11,924 bases of DNA, from positions 1 to 11,924 of the forward strand of contig JAYWHK010000084.1 of assembly GCA_043777755.1 (NCBI GenBank), written 5' to 3'. Under the pieces are notes generated by a model that saw nothing but the letters and a program-made list of their open reading frames with translations, had not been told where the DNA came from and did not search any database. Position numbers and translations under genes: made by a program. The stretch's first letter is position 1. Each line of letters opens with the position of its first letter. Shown here in pieces: positions 1 through 7,100 of the stretch. Origin of the DNA: CANHEE01 sp043777755 (GTDB lineage: Bacteria; Bacteroidota; Bacteroidia; Chitinophagales; Saprospiraceae).

Positions 1-109
1 ATAGTTATGTGCCATAGCAAAAATACGCATAACTAATTAATATCCAAACATTTATAACTTTTTTTTTACCTATTCCCTACGTGTGTAGCGGAGTTACAGC
101 TTAAAGTAC

Positions 110-117
110 TATATTTG
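110..117 (+). promoter_or_regulatory. Candidate -7 promoter element for the Rpn-family gene
   Basis: TATATTTG matches the Bacteroidota primary sigma factor -7 consensus TAnnTTTG. It lies 25 bases before the ATG at 143, a normal 5' UTR length for this phylum. No convincing -33 TTTG element is visible at the expected distance, so the call rests on the -7 box and its position. Confidence 0.55.
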
Positions 118-142
118 CATTTTAAATTAAAAAACTTAAAAA

Positions 143-1072
143 ATGGCAAAATACACCAAAGTTACAGAATTAGTCCGTTTTGATTGGTTTATCAAGTATA
201 TGTTTCGGGATAAGTCGGACTTTGAAATATTAGAAGGTTTTTTGAGCGAGTTACTCAAAGAAAACATCACGATTTTACAAATTCTGGAAAGCGGCAGCAA
301 TGCGGTAAAAAAAGACGATAAATTCAATCAAGTGGATATTATGGTGAAAAACTCCAAAGAAGAGTTGATTATCGTCGAGGTGCAAAATAACGAAGAATAC
401 GATTATTTGGAACGGATTTTATATGGCACATCTAAAACAATTGTTGAAAATATCAAAAAAGGGCAATCCTATAATAATGTCAAAAAGGTAATCTCTATCA
501 GCGTTGTCTATTTTGCTGTTGGGCAGGGCGCAGACTATATTTATCATGGTCAGACTATCTTCAAGGGCATACATTTACATGATGAATTAGAGTTGTCGCA
601 AGAACAGGTTGCCTTATTTAATCAGCTCAAACCACAAGATCTTTATCCTGAATATTATTTGATAAAAGCAGGCGATTTTGACGAAAAAGCCATCAAAGAT
701 ACTTTAGATGAATGGGTTTATTTTTTGAAAACAGGTCACGTCTATGATACTTTCAAAGCAAAAGGTTTAGCAAAAGCCAAGCAAAAACTCGAAGTCGCCA
801 AGCTTTCTCCTCGCAAAAGAGCCGCTTATGAGCGTGATACAAAGCATTTGCATAGTGAAGCAAGCTGGGCGGAAACACAAAATAAGAAATTAGCGGATGC
901 TGAAAAAAGGGGTATGGAAAGAGGTATAGAAAGAGGTATAGAAAGAGGAGCAAAAGAGCACGCCATTGGAGTAGCAAAAAAAATCTTACAAAAAGGTCTT
1001 TCAATACAAGATGCTGCTGAATTTAGTGGACTCACAGAGATTGAGGTTTTACAAATTCAATCTGAATTATAA
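143..1072 (+). CDS. Rpn-family recombination-promoting nuclease / PD-(D/E)XK putative transposase
   Basis: A 309-residue protein of the Rpn/PDDEXK_2 family, which are DNA endonucleases of the PD-(D/E)XK fold often annotated as putative transposases. The catalytic core is visible as D65 (in NQVDIMV) followed by E79-V-Q81 (in IIVEVQNNEE), the E-x-Q variant usual in this family. Residues 86-105 (DYLERILYGTSKTIVENI) fit the helix that follows the core. The C-terminal third is charged and repetitive (ERGIERGIERG, about 259-269) and ends in a short helical segment (ILQKGLSIQDAAEFSGLTEIEVLQI), also typical of the family. The start is supported by a TATATTTG promoter box 25 bases upstream. No terminal inverted repeats or partner genes flank it, so it does not look like a complete IS. 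E. coli Rpn proteins stimulate RecA-independent recombination; an equivalent role here is inference. Confidence 0.85.
   Translation: MAKYTKVTELVRFDWFIKYMFRDKSDFEILEGFLSELLKENITILQILESGSNAVKKDDKFNQVDIMVKNSKEELIIVEVQNNEEYDYLERILYGTSKTIVENIKKGQSYNNVKKVISISVVYFAVGQGADYIYHGQTIFKGIHLHDELELSQEQVALFNQLKPQDLYPEYYLIKAGDFDEKAIKDTLDEWVYFLKTGHVYDTFKAKGLAKAKQKLEVAKLSPRKRAAYERDTKHLHSEASWAETQNKKLADAEKRGMERGIERGIERGAKEHAIGVAKKILQKGLSIQDAAEFSGLTEIEVLQIQSEL
917..952 (+). repeat. Three in-frame 12-bp tandem units in the Rpn-family gene
   Basis: GAAAGAGGTATA occurs twice in direct succession (917-928, 929-940), followed by a diverged third unit GAAAGAGGAGCA. Each unit encodes four residues (ERGI / ERGA) of the charged linker. 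Copy-number change would alter linker length without shifting frame. Confidence 0.85.
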
Positions 1073-1193
1073 AAGAATTGTCAAGATAAAATAGCAAATA
1101 ATCAAAGAATATACTTTACAACTGTTTTGCTTATTACAAGTAAGTTTTTTTCATATTTTTAGCGAAAGTAATTAGAAAACAAAAAATAGCCAT

Positions 1194-1201
1194 TACCTTT
1201 G
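1194..1201 (+). promoter_or_regulatory. Candidate -7 promoter element for tpiA
   Basis: TACCTTTG matches TAnnTTTG and sits 42 bases before the tpiA ATG. The gap from the preceding gene (171 bases) and this box suggest tpiA has its own promoter. The -33 region holds only a weak candidate (TTAG at 1172-1175). Confidence 0.55.
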
Positions 1202-1243
1202 TGCGCTCAAAAAATTACTTTTTTAATTTAAAAATAAAAAATC

Positions 1244-1999
1244 ATGGCACGTCAGAAAATTGTTGCAGGAAACTGGAAAATGAACAAAACGATTGCGGAA
1301 GGGGAAGCCTTGGCAACAGAAGTAAAAAACATTGAAATTCCCAAAGGTGTAAAGGTCGTAATCTGTACGCCATTTACGAATTTGGCGACTACAAACAAAA
1401 TTATTAAGAAAAAACGCCACTTACATTTAGGTGCGCAAAATATGCACGAGGCAAATGCTGGTGCTTATACAGGCGAAATCTCTGCCGATATGCTTTTGGC
1501 TTGTGGTACGGAATATGTGATTTTAGGACATTCAGAGCGTCGTCAATATTTTGGAGAAAGCAATGAACTATTGGCTTCAAAAGTCAATAAAGCCTTAGAA
1601 AAAGGATTAATACCAATCTTTTGTTGCGGTGAACCTTTGGATATTAGAGAAGCTGGTACGCACATCAAATTTGTAGAAAATCAGTTAAAAGAAAGCCTTT
1701 TTCATCTTTCTGAAAGCGATTTTCAAAAAATTGCGATTGCTTATGAGCCAATTTGGGCGATTGGAACGGGAAAAACGGCATCTTCCGAGCAAGCGCAAGA
1801 TATGCACGCTGCGTTACGCAAATTTTTAGGCAAGCAATACGGCAAACGCATCGCTGGCAAGACACCTATCCTTTACGGAGGAAGTTGTAATGCAAAAAAT
1901 GCAAAAGAAATTTTTGCTCAACCTGATGTGGACGGTGGTCTTATCGGTGGCGCATCTTTGATAGCGGCTGATTTTTCAGTGATTGTAAACGCATTTTAA
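1244..1999 (+). CDS. tpiA: Triosephosphate isomerase
   Basis: Interconverts dihydroxyacetone phosphate and glyceraldehyde-3-phosphate in cytoplasmic glycolysis and gluconeogenesis. The 251 residues are the normal length for a bacterial TIM-barrel TPI. Active-site residues are all present: N10 and K12 in GNWKMN, H96 in GHSERR, and catalytic E168 in AYEPIWAIGTGKTAS, which also contains the flexible loop 6. The phosphate-binding segments near the C-terminus (LYGGSCNAKN and GLIGGASL) are intact. The ATG is the only sensible start, because it places K12 at the usual position, and a TACCTTTG box lies 42 bases upstream. It is monocistronic here and convergent with the thioesterase gene; a 20-bp hairpin starts five bases after its stop codon. 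Confidence 0.97.
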   Translation: MARQKIVAGNWKMNKTIAEGEALATEVKNIEIPKGVKVVICTPFTNLATTNKIIKKKRHLHLGAQNMHEANAGAYTGEISADMLLACGTEYVILGHSERRQYFGESNELLASKVNKALEKGLIPIFCCGEPLDIREAGTHIKFVENQLKESLFHLSESDFQKIAIAYEPIWAIGTGKTASSEQAQDMHAALRKFLGKQYGKRIAGKTPILYGGSCNAKNAKEIFAQPDVDGGLIGGASLIAADFSVIVNAF

Positions 2000-2003
2000 T
2001 ATA

Positions 2004-2046
2004 GAAAGTAGGAGCGTAAGAAACACTTTCTTACGCTCCTACTTTC
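2004..2046. terminator. Bidirectional hairpin between tpiA and the thioesterase gene
   Basis: A perfect inverted repeat with 20-bp arms (GAAAGTAGGAGCGTAAGAAA at 2004-2023 and its complement at 2027-2046) and a 3-base loop (CAC). It sits between two convergent genes and is well placed to end transcription from both sides. There is no classic run of T after either arm. The right arm overlaps the last codons and stop of the minus-strand thioesterase gene. Confidence 0.65.
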
Positions 2047-2465
2047 TCACTTTCTTCTATTATTTCCTTCGATGTTCGGTAAGCTGTTCCTTTAAAAACA
2101 GCCATAATTTCCTCTTTTTCATTCCAAGTCGTAATGTCGTAAAGGCTAATTTTATGACCTAAATGCACTTCTTTTGCTTCTACACGAAGAATTTCTCCCA
2201 CTTTTGCAGATTTAGTAAAAGTAATTGCCACATCTAATGGTACCGACAATCTTCCATGGGAGTTACAAGCAAAAGCAAAGGCTGAATCTGCCGCTGCGAA
2301 CACAATTCCACCATGTACCATGCCAAATCCGTTCAGCATTTCGGGCAAAACGGTGTAATGCAAAGAACAAGTTCCTGCATCAATCTTGTCCACGACCAAA
2401 CCCATCCAATGACTAAAGGCATCTTCGTCGGTCATTTTTTTTAATACTTTTTCGGCTAACGACAT
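2031..2465 (-). CDS. paaI: PaaI-type hotdog-fold acyl-CoA thioesterase
   Basis: A 144-residue hotdog-fold thioesterase of the PaaI (hydroxyphenylacetyl-CoA thioesterase) type, which hydrolyses acyl- or aryl-CoA thioesters in the cytoplasm. Signature residues lie in one segment: N45 in LNGFGMVHGG, H51-G-G53, and the acidic residue D60 in FAAADSAFAFACNSHG, which closely follows PaaI. The rest (PLDVAITFTKSAKVGEILRVEA) completes the fold. The frame is open upstream to an ATG at 2552, giving a 29-residue basic extension, but a promoter (2487-2516) lies inside that extension, so the ATG at 2465 is chosen. No other phenylacetate-catabolic gene is in the window, so the natural substrate is unknown. 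The stop codon and final residues (KVGA) are encoded by one arm of the downstream hairpin. Confidence 0.88.
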   Translation of the reverse strand: MSLAEKVLKKMTDEDAFSHWMGLVVDKIDAGTCSLHYTVLPEMLNGFGMVHGGIVFAAADSAFAFACNSHGRLSVPLDVAITFTKSAKVGEILRVEAKEVHLGHKISLYDITTWNEKEEIMAVFKGTAYRTSKEIIEESEKVGA

Positions 2466-2486
2466 ATTTTTAAGTGTTTTTTGCAG

Positions 2487-2516
2487 CAAAGATAAATCAA
2501 AAGACGAAAAAAGCAA
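2487..2516 (-). promoter_or_regulatory. Promoter of the thioesterase gene
   Basis: Read on the minus strand, TTG (2516-2514) is followed after 19 bases by TATCTTTG (2494-2487), a good match to the Bacteroidota -33/-7 arrangement. The -7 box is 21 bases before the ATG at 2465. It lies within the longer open frame that begins at 2552 and therefore decides in favour of the shorter protein. Confidence 0.7.
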
Positions 2517-2654
2517 GTGTAATGATTTGAGTCTTTTCTTCTTTTGGAGCAAAAAAATTAAACTGCTTCACTGATGTTATAGGGGTTTCGATATATACAC
2601 AACGGATATTGGTTATTAGATATTAAAGATATTGTAAACGCTTGGTATTCAATA

Positions 2655-2672
2655 TTTTGCATAAATGCAAAA
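2655..2672. repeat. Short palindrome TTTTGCAT-AA-ATGCAAAA
   Basis: Two 8-bp complementary arms around a 2-base centre, about 140 bases upstream of the thioesterase promoter. It could be an operator-like site or chance in AT-rich DNA. Apart from this and the palindrome at 2754 I see nothing recognisable between 2517 and 2797. Confidence 0.3.
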
Positions 2673-2753
2673 TCCCAAAACCACTTTCCGACGTGTATAG
2701 TATTAATATAGCCAATTCGTAACTACACAGGTTGTATTTTGATAATTTGAGTT

Positions 2754-2813
2754 AGAGTATGTTTAAAAATTAAAATAAAGTCAGGACTTTATTTTAATTT
2801 TTAAACATACTCT
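2754..2813. repeat. 60-bp perfect palindrome (29-bp arms, 2-base centre)
   Basis: The left arm begins AGAGTATGTTTAAAAATT at 2754 and the right arm ends with its complement at 2813; the centre is AG (2783-2784). All 29 pairs match. It has no following T-run and does not sit after a recognisable gene, so it is more likely an insertion-sequence end, MITE or other mobile remnant than a terminator. The open frame downstream begins inside its right arm. Confidence 0.85.
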
Positions 2814-2824
2814 TAAACTCTTTT

Positions 2825-3112
2825 TTGATAAAAGAATTAGGTTTTGAAGCAAAAAATTTAAAAAATTACAATTTTACAAATGCTACAGCAATTGATACTA
2901 ATGAGATTGATTTGATATTTTTTGACAATGAAAAAGACAATATAGGAGATGAGGAAATACAGAATGTAATTAATTTATATCAAAACAAAACTAAGTTCAC
3001 TTATTTTGGTTCACGTCACGTGAATCAAAGTATTCACAAAATTGTAAGTCCTTCTGCTAACTCTCATGAAAGATTAAATAGTAATTTGTTATCAAAAATA
3101 AAGTCAAGTTAA
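2825..3112 (+). pseudogene. Orphan gene fragment of unknown function
   Basis: A 95-codon open frame with only a TTG start; the frame is open back to 2798, inside the 60-bp palindrome, with no ATG. The peptide (ELGFEAKNLKNYNF, then TNEIDLIFFDNEKDNIGDEEIQNVINLY) has the mixed hydrophobic and charged composition of a real globular protein. I do not recognise the family; the hydrophobic strand ending in FFDNE is only loosely like a small alpha/beta domain. It most likely represents the 3' end of a gene whose 5' part was lost at the palindrome. The 12-mer AAAATAAAGTCA occurs in the palindrome (2772-2783) and again at the 3' end of the frame (3095-3106). A chance ORF cannot be excluded. Confidence 0.4.
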
Positions 3113-3425
3113 TAATTTCCATATCTTTGCTTTTGCATAACCTCCCAAAACCTCTTTTTCCCAAAAAATCAATAGGCTCATATTATTACATTTTTTCATT
3201 ATACAACAATGATTTTACATTTTAAAGCACTGATTATCAATACCCAATTCTCACGGCAAAGTTATTTTTCATACTATGTTATTATATTTTTTAACCATAA
3301 TTTAACATATTTTAATAAAAAATTAACTAAAAAATTCACACAATTTTAACATATTACAAATATCTTTACGTTAAGATTTATTATCCTATCTACTTGGAGA
3401 ACAGATAGTTACGTGGATAATGACT
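3113..3425 (+). promoter_or_regulatory. AT-rich gene-free region, probable CRISPR leader
   Basis: About 310 bases without a credible gene, very AT-rich with runs of A and T, directly before the first CRISPR repeat. Position and composition fit a leader with transcription on the plus strand; the degenerate repeat at the opposite end supports this orientation. Two -7-like boxes are visible: TATCTTTG at 3122-3129 and TATCTTTA at 3361-3368, the second about 60 bases before repeat 1. Neither has a clear -33 partner. Confidence 0.5.
3381..3420. repeat. Nested inverted repeats at the leader/repeat junction
   Basis: TTATCC (3381-3386) pairs with GGATAA (3415-3420), and inside it TATCT (3387-3391) pairs with AGATA (3403-3407). 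The structure ends five bases before CRISPR repeat 1, where leader-anchoring or factor-binding sites for spacer acquisition are usually found. Confidence 0.5.
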
Positions 3426-3677
3426 CTTTTAGACCTCCGTCCATTTTAGGCAGGATTGGAACCTAAGTACAATCTGAGTGCTAATTTTTTCTTTACAGCT
3501 TTTAGACCTCCGTCCATTTTAGGCAGGATTGGAACTTTCATTTTCTTAACAAATATTCTATTACATCTACTTTTAGACCTCCGTCCATTTTAGGCAGGAT
3601 TGGAACTTTGTCATAGATTTGCGTTTTAATTCGTTACAAACTTTTAGACCTCCGTCCATTTTAGGCAGGATTGGAAC
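3426..3677 (+). CRISPR. CRISPR array, four identical 37-nt repeats and three intact spacers
   Basis: Repeats at 3426-3462, 3499-3535, 3570-3606 and 3641-3677 are identical. Each begins CTTTTAGACCTCCGTCC and ends GGCAGGATTGGAAC; the leading C could belong to the spacer, making the repeat 36 nt. Spacers are 36, 34 and 34 nt (3463-3498, 3536-3569, 3607-3640), all different and AT-rich. The 3' end ATTGGAAC resembles the 8-nt crRNA 5' handle ATTGAAAC of type I and III systems, which suggests plus-strand transcription and a class 1 system; this is inference. No cas gene is present in the window. A fifth, degenerate repeat lies at 3918-3954 beyond an inserted element. Confidence 0.95.
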
Positions 3678-3688
3678 AATTGGCGATA

Positions 3689-3891
3689 GAAGCCCCAACC
3701 CTGTGAGCGCAGTGCGCCATCAAGCCAAGGCATGAAAGGAAGCAGGGTTTTGAATCGCTTAATTTTTTGTTGTTTTTGGCTAAAAAACAAATTTTTTCAA
3801 GGTGAAAGATGATTTTTTTGCTATTTTTGTAAAAAGCACCCTTTCATGCCTTTGGCTTGATGGCGCACTGCGCTCACAGGGTTGGGGCTTC
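3689..3891. mobile_element. 203-bp MITE-like element with ~51-bp terminal inverted repeats, inserted in CRISPR spacer 4
   Basis: The left arm (3689-3739, begins GAAGCCCCAACCCTG) and right arm (3840-3891, ends CAGGGTTGGGGCTTC) are complementary along their full length except for one inserted base (CCAAGG versus CCAAAGG). The arms are about 61% GC in an AT-rich neighbourhood. The ~100-bp core is T-rich and has no gene. Size, long inverted repeats and lack of a transposase fit a non-autonomous miniature element, or a structured intergenic repeat. No clean target-site duplication is visible; AGA occurs at both edges (3688-3690 and 3892-3894) but would make the ends asymmetric. It starts 11 bases after repeat 4 and ends 26 bases before the degenerate repeat. 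Confidence 0.7.
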
Positions 3892-3917
3892 AGAAAGCAC
3901 AGTCCGAGTGTTAAATC

Positions 3918-3954
3918 ATTTTAGATCCACTCCATTTCAAGGTAGAATTGGCAG
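3918..3954 (+). CRISPR. Degenerate terminal CRISPR repeat
   Basis: Aligned to the array repeat, this segment keeps the blocks TTTTAGA, TCCATTT, AAGG and ATTGG in the same order and spacing, about 27 of 38 aligned positions with one compensating gap each way. Its length is again 37. A decayed repeat at the leader-distal end is normal for CRISPR arrays and supports the plus-strand orientation. Confidence 0.65.
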
Positions 3955-3992
3955 ATTCCGTAGCGTTGGCATTAATGCCAACGCTACGGAAT
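3955..3992. repeat. 38-bp perfect palindrome next to the degenerate CRISPR repeat
   Basis: Two 19-base arms meet without a loop (ATTCCGTAGCGTTGGCATT and its complement). It begins at the base after the degenerate repeat. A T-run (4012-4018) follows 19 bases later, so it could help end array transcription. It shares the motif GCCAACG with the inverted repeat at 9489-9556 and could belong to a dispersed repeat family. Confidence 0.8.
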
Positions 3993-4085
3993 GCACTACG
4001 CTCCTCTCCTCTTTTTTTAACACATCTAAAAAATCGTAATATTTTGGCAAGGTTTTTGTTCATATTATAAAAAATTATATTATTA

Positions 4086-4093
4086 TAATTTTG
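4086..4093 (+). promoter_or_regulatory. Candidate -7 promoter element for the large T9SS protein gene
   Basis: TAATTTTG matches TAnnTTTG and lies 24 bases before the ATG at 4118. The closest TTTG upstream (4055-4058) is 27 bases away, longer than the usual spacing, so the -33 element is uncertain. Confidence 0.45.
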
Positions 4094-4117
4094 CATGAAC
4101 CATAAAATCTTCAACAG

Positions 4118-7100
4118 ATGCCAAAACATTTAAATTTTACGCTCATTTTCTGTTCATTTTTCTTGCTTTTTGCAAAAAAATCGACAGCGCAATGCACGCT
4201 TGCCTACAACAATAGCAATCAACCAACCATCAATATTGTTACGAATTCCAATTGTGAAGCGGAATTTAATGCTTCTCCTTATGTAAGCACAACAGGAAAT
4301 TGTCCTTTGCAATACTTCAAAGATGCTGCGATGACAATGCCTTACGTTGGTTTGCCAATGTTCAATGCCAGTAATTTAGGTCAAACCATTACTATTTTTG
4401 TGGCGGTAACGGGCGTTTCTCCGCTTGCTTTTCAAGTAAAAATCATTGATAGTGTTGCCCCTTCTATGTTTTGTCCGTCGTCGGCTACTTTTGTGGCAGA
4501 TGGCGTTTCTTGCGTAAAAACAATCAATTCGGGTTTGGCGGCTACGGCAATTGACAATTGTGGCGGTGGTGTTACCATGACTTGGGAATTAACGGGCGCA
4601 ACCATGGGCAGCGGTTCAAATTCTCCCAATGGACAGATTTTTACAGTCGGTCAGACCATCATAAAATATACAGGAACGGATTTGACAGGAAACACAGGTA
4701 CTTGCAATGCAACAGTGACTTTGACTGAAAAAATTGCGCCTACGTTGGTGTCTTGTCCGCCTTCCATTACTTTAGATGCGCCTACGGGAACGTGTAATAG
4801 AATGATTATTACAGGTCTAAGTGCTTCATTTACAGACAATTGTGCAGCCAATCCAAATACTACTTTTTTAATCAATGGCGTGACCTTGGCAGCTGGACAA
4901 GGTTCGGCAAACAGCACGATTTTTAATGTTGGAAAATCATTGATTCGTTATTTTGCAACCGATAATTTTAGCAATACCAACAATGCTTGTTCTTTTACAG
5001 TTACCATTCGTGATACTGATAAACCTGTGATTGTTTGTCCTACTGATTTGACTATCAATACTTTACAAGACAGTTGTTTTACTTATATATCTTCTACGAG
5101 TTTGACTCCAGTCCGTTTTGACAATTGCGGACAAAACAACATTACGACGACTTTCAAAATCTCTGGCGCAACGACAAGCGCAACTTTACCTTTGGCTCAA
5201 ATCGCCAATCAACGTTTTTTTAAAGGACAAAATACGGTAACATTCACCGCAACAGATGCTTCGGGCAACTCAAATACCTGTGCGATGAGTGTTTTGATTC
5301 AAGACAAAACCAAACCAACTTTGACGTGTGGCGTTGGAAATATCTTGGAAAATACATCTTTGGGTTTGTGCGAAAAAGTTTTGACTTTGCCACAAGCAAC
5401 TTTTGCTGACAATTGTACGCCAACGAACCAAATTATTTTGACGTATAAAATTACTGGTACGACAAACGCCAATGGAACAGGCGCAATTCCTGCAACGCAA
5501 GCCTTCAAAACTGGTAAATCAATTGTAACTTATACCGCTACGGATTCCGATGGAAACAGTGTGATTTGTTCGTATGAAATCTTTTTAAAAGAAACACCAG
5601 CGGTTCGTCCTGACATTGTTTGCCGTCAAGATACCTTTGTTTTGGCAGAAAATGGAAAATGTACTCGATTGATTTCCAATGGATTACAACCAAAAACAGC
5701 AACTGACAATTGTTCTACACAAGATGCTATGACGCTGACAGCTCGGATGAGTGGCGCAAGCGTTTTAGCCGATACATTGCTTTCTATCAGCCAAGGTGTC
5801 AATGGATTTACCTTCAATGGTGGACTTACGACGGTACGTTATATTTTGAAAGATGCTTCTGGAAATGCCGATACTTGTACCTTTTCGGTGAATGTTTTAG
5901 ACCAACAAAAGCCTGTTATTCAATGTGTTGCGGACATGACGGTGAGTGCTGGCGCAAATTGCCAACGTAAAATCAGCGGTTTGCAACCTACGGCAACAGA
6001 CAATTGTAGTACCGCAAATTTACAGTTCACTTACCTTTTGAGTGGTGCAACTCCGAATCCTGTCAATGCACAACTCGTTGATTCTGTGCAGTTTAAAGTT
6101 GGCGTGACGACTGTTCAGTTTTTTGTAAGAGATGCTGCAAACAACCGTGACACTTGTCAATTCAAAGTGACTGTAACAGAAACGACAGTTCCGACCATTA
6201 CTTGTCCTAACAATCTGACTATCAATACCTTAGATACGACTTGTACTGCTTTTTTACAAAATATTCCAAATCCTGTTTTTGCTGACAATTGCACGGCAAA
6301 CGCCAATTTGATTTTGACATATCAAACTTCTGGCGCAACGTCTATCAATGGAAATAACAATATCAATGGGAATTTTTTGAACTACGGTACAAATTCTATT
6401 ACCTACAAAATCAAAGATTTTTCTGAAAATACAGCACAATGTACCTTTAATATTTTGGTGAAAGATGCCAAAGCTCCGACGATTGTTTGTCCAGCGAATT
6501 TGACGATAAATGCCTTAGATACAGCGTGTTATGTTTGGGCGACGAGTCCAAATGTGACTTTTGCTGACAATTGTACAGCCTCATTGAGCTACCAAATCAC
6601 AGGCGCAACGCTTGCAAACGGCAACGGTATTTTTTCACAGCAGCCACTGAATGTTGGTTTGAACAATGCAATATATACGGTCAGAGATTTGGATAACAAT
6701 ACATCGACGTGTGCTTTTACGATTTTTATAAAAGACCAAATTGCGCCAAAAATAACTTGTCCTGCCAGCCTTAGTGTAAATACGGGAAATGCGAATTGTA
6801 CGGCTTCGCTTACGAATTTAGAGCCTTTGATTAGCGACAATTGTAGCAATTTAACCTTGTCTTTTGCTTCGACGGGCGCAACGAATTTTACCAATGAAAT
6901 GGGTACGGCAAGCAATCGCCTTTTTAATAAAGGTACGAACATTATTGCTTATCAAGTGACTGATATTCAAGGAAATATGGCGTTTTGTACTTTTACTATG
7001 ACTGTAAAAGATATTACTCAGCCAATAATTTCTTGTAAAAATAATTTAAATATAAATTTAGACAATACTGGTAACATAACGGTTAATCCTAAACTTTTTG

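Noticed and set aside
1..35. Inverted repeat TAGTTATG / CATAACTA at the window start
   Set aside because: Only 8 bp with an 18-base loop and no T-run; the gene it might terminate is outside the window.
143..1072. Reading the Rpn-family gene as an insertion-sequence transposase
   Set aside because: No terminal inverted repeats or target duplication flank it; the PD-(D/E)XK core and C-terminal repeats fit the Rpn family as a stand-alone gene.
1130..1151. CTTA ... TAAG followed by a T-run after the Rpn-family gene, as a possible terminator
   Set aside because: A 4-bp AT-rich stem is too weak to call.
3209..3349. 46-codon ATG open frame in the AT-rich region before the CRISPR array
   Set aside because: Composition (F, N, K, Y, T) is what AT-rich non-coding DNA gives by chance, and no promoter box sits close upstream.
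3463..3917. Spacer 1 (GAGTGCTAA) resembles the right remnant of spacer 4 (GAGTGTTAA)
   Set aside because: Match of 8 of 9 bases only, in AT-rich DNA; not enough to claim a duplicated spacer.
3857..4039. Plus-strand open frame of 60 codons and an overlapping minus-strand frame (3911-4129)
   Set aside because: They run across the right arm of the MITE-like element, the degenerate CRISPR repeat and the 38-bp palindrome; their peptides are translations of repeats.
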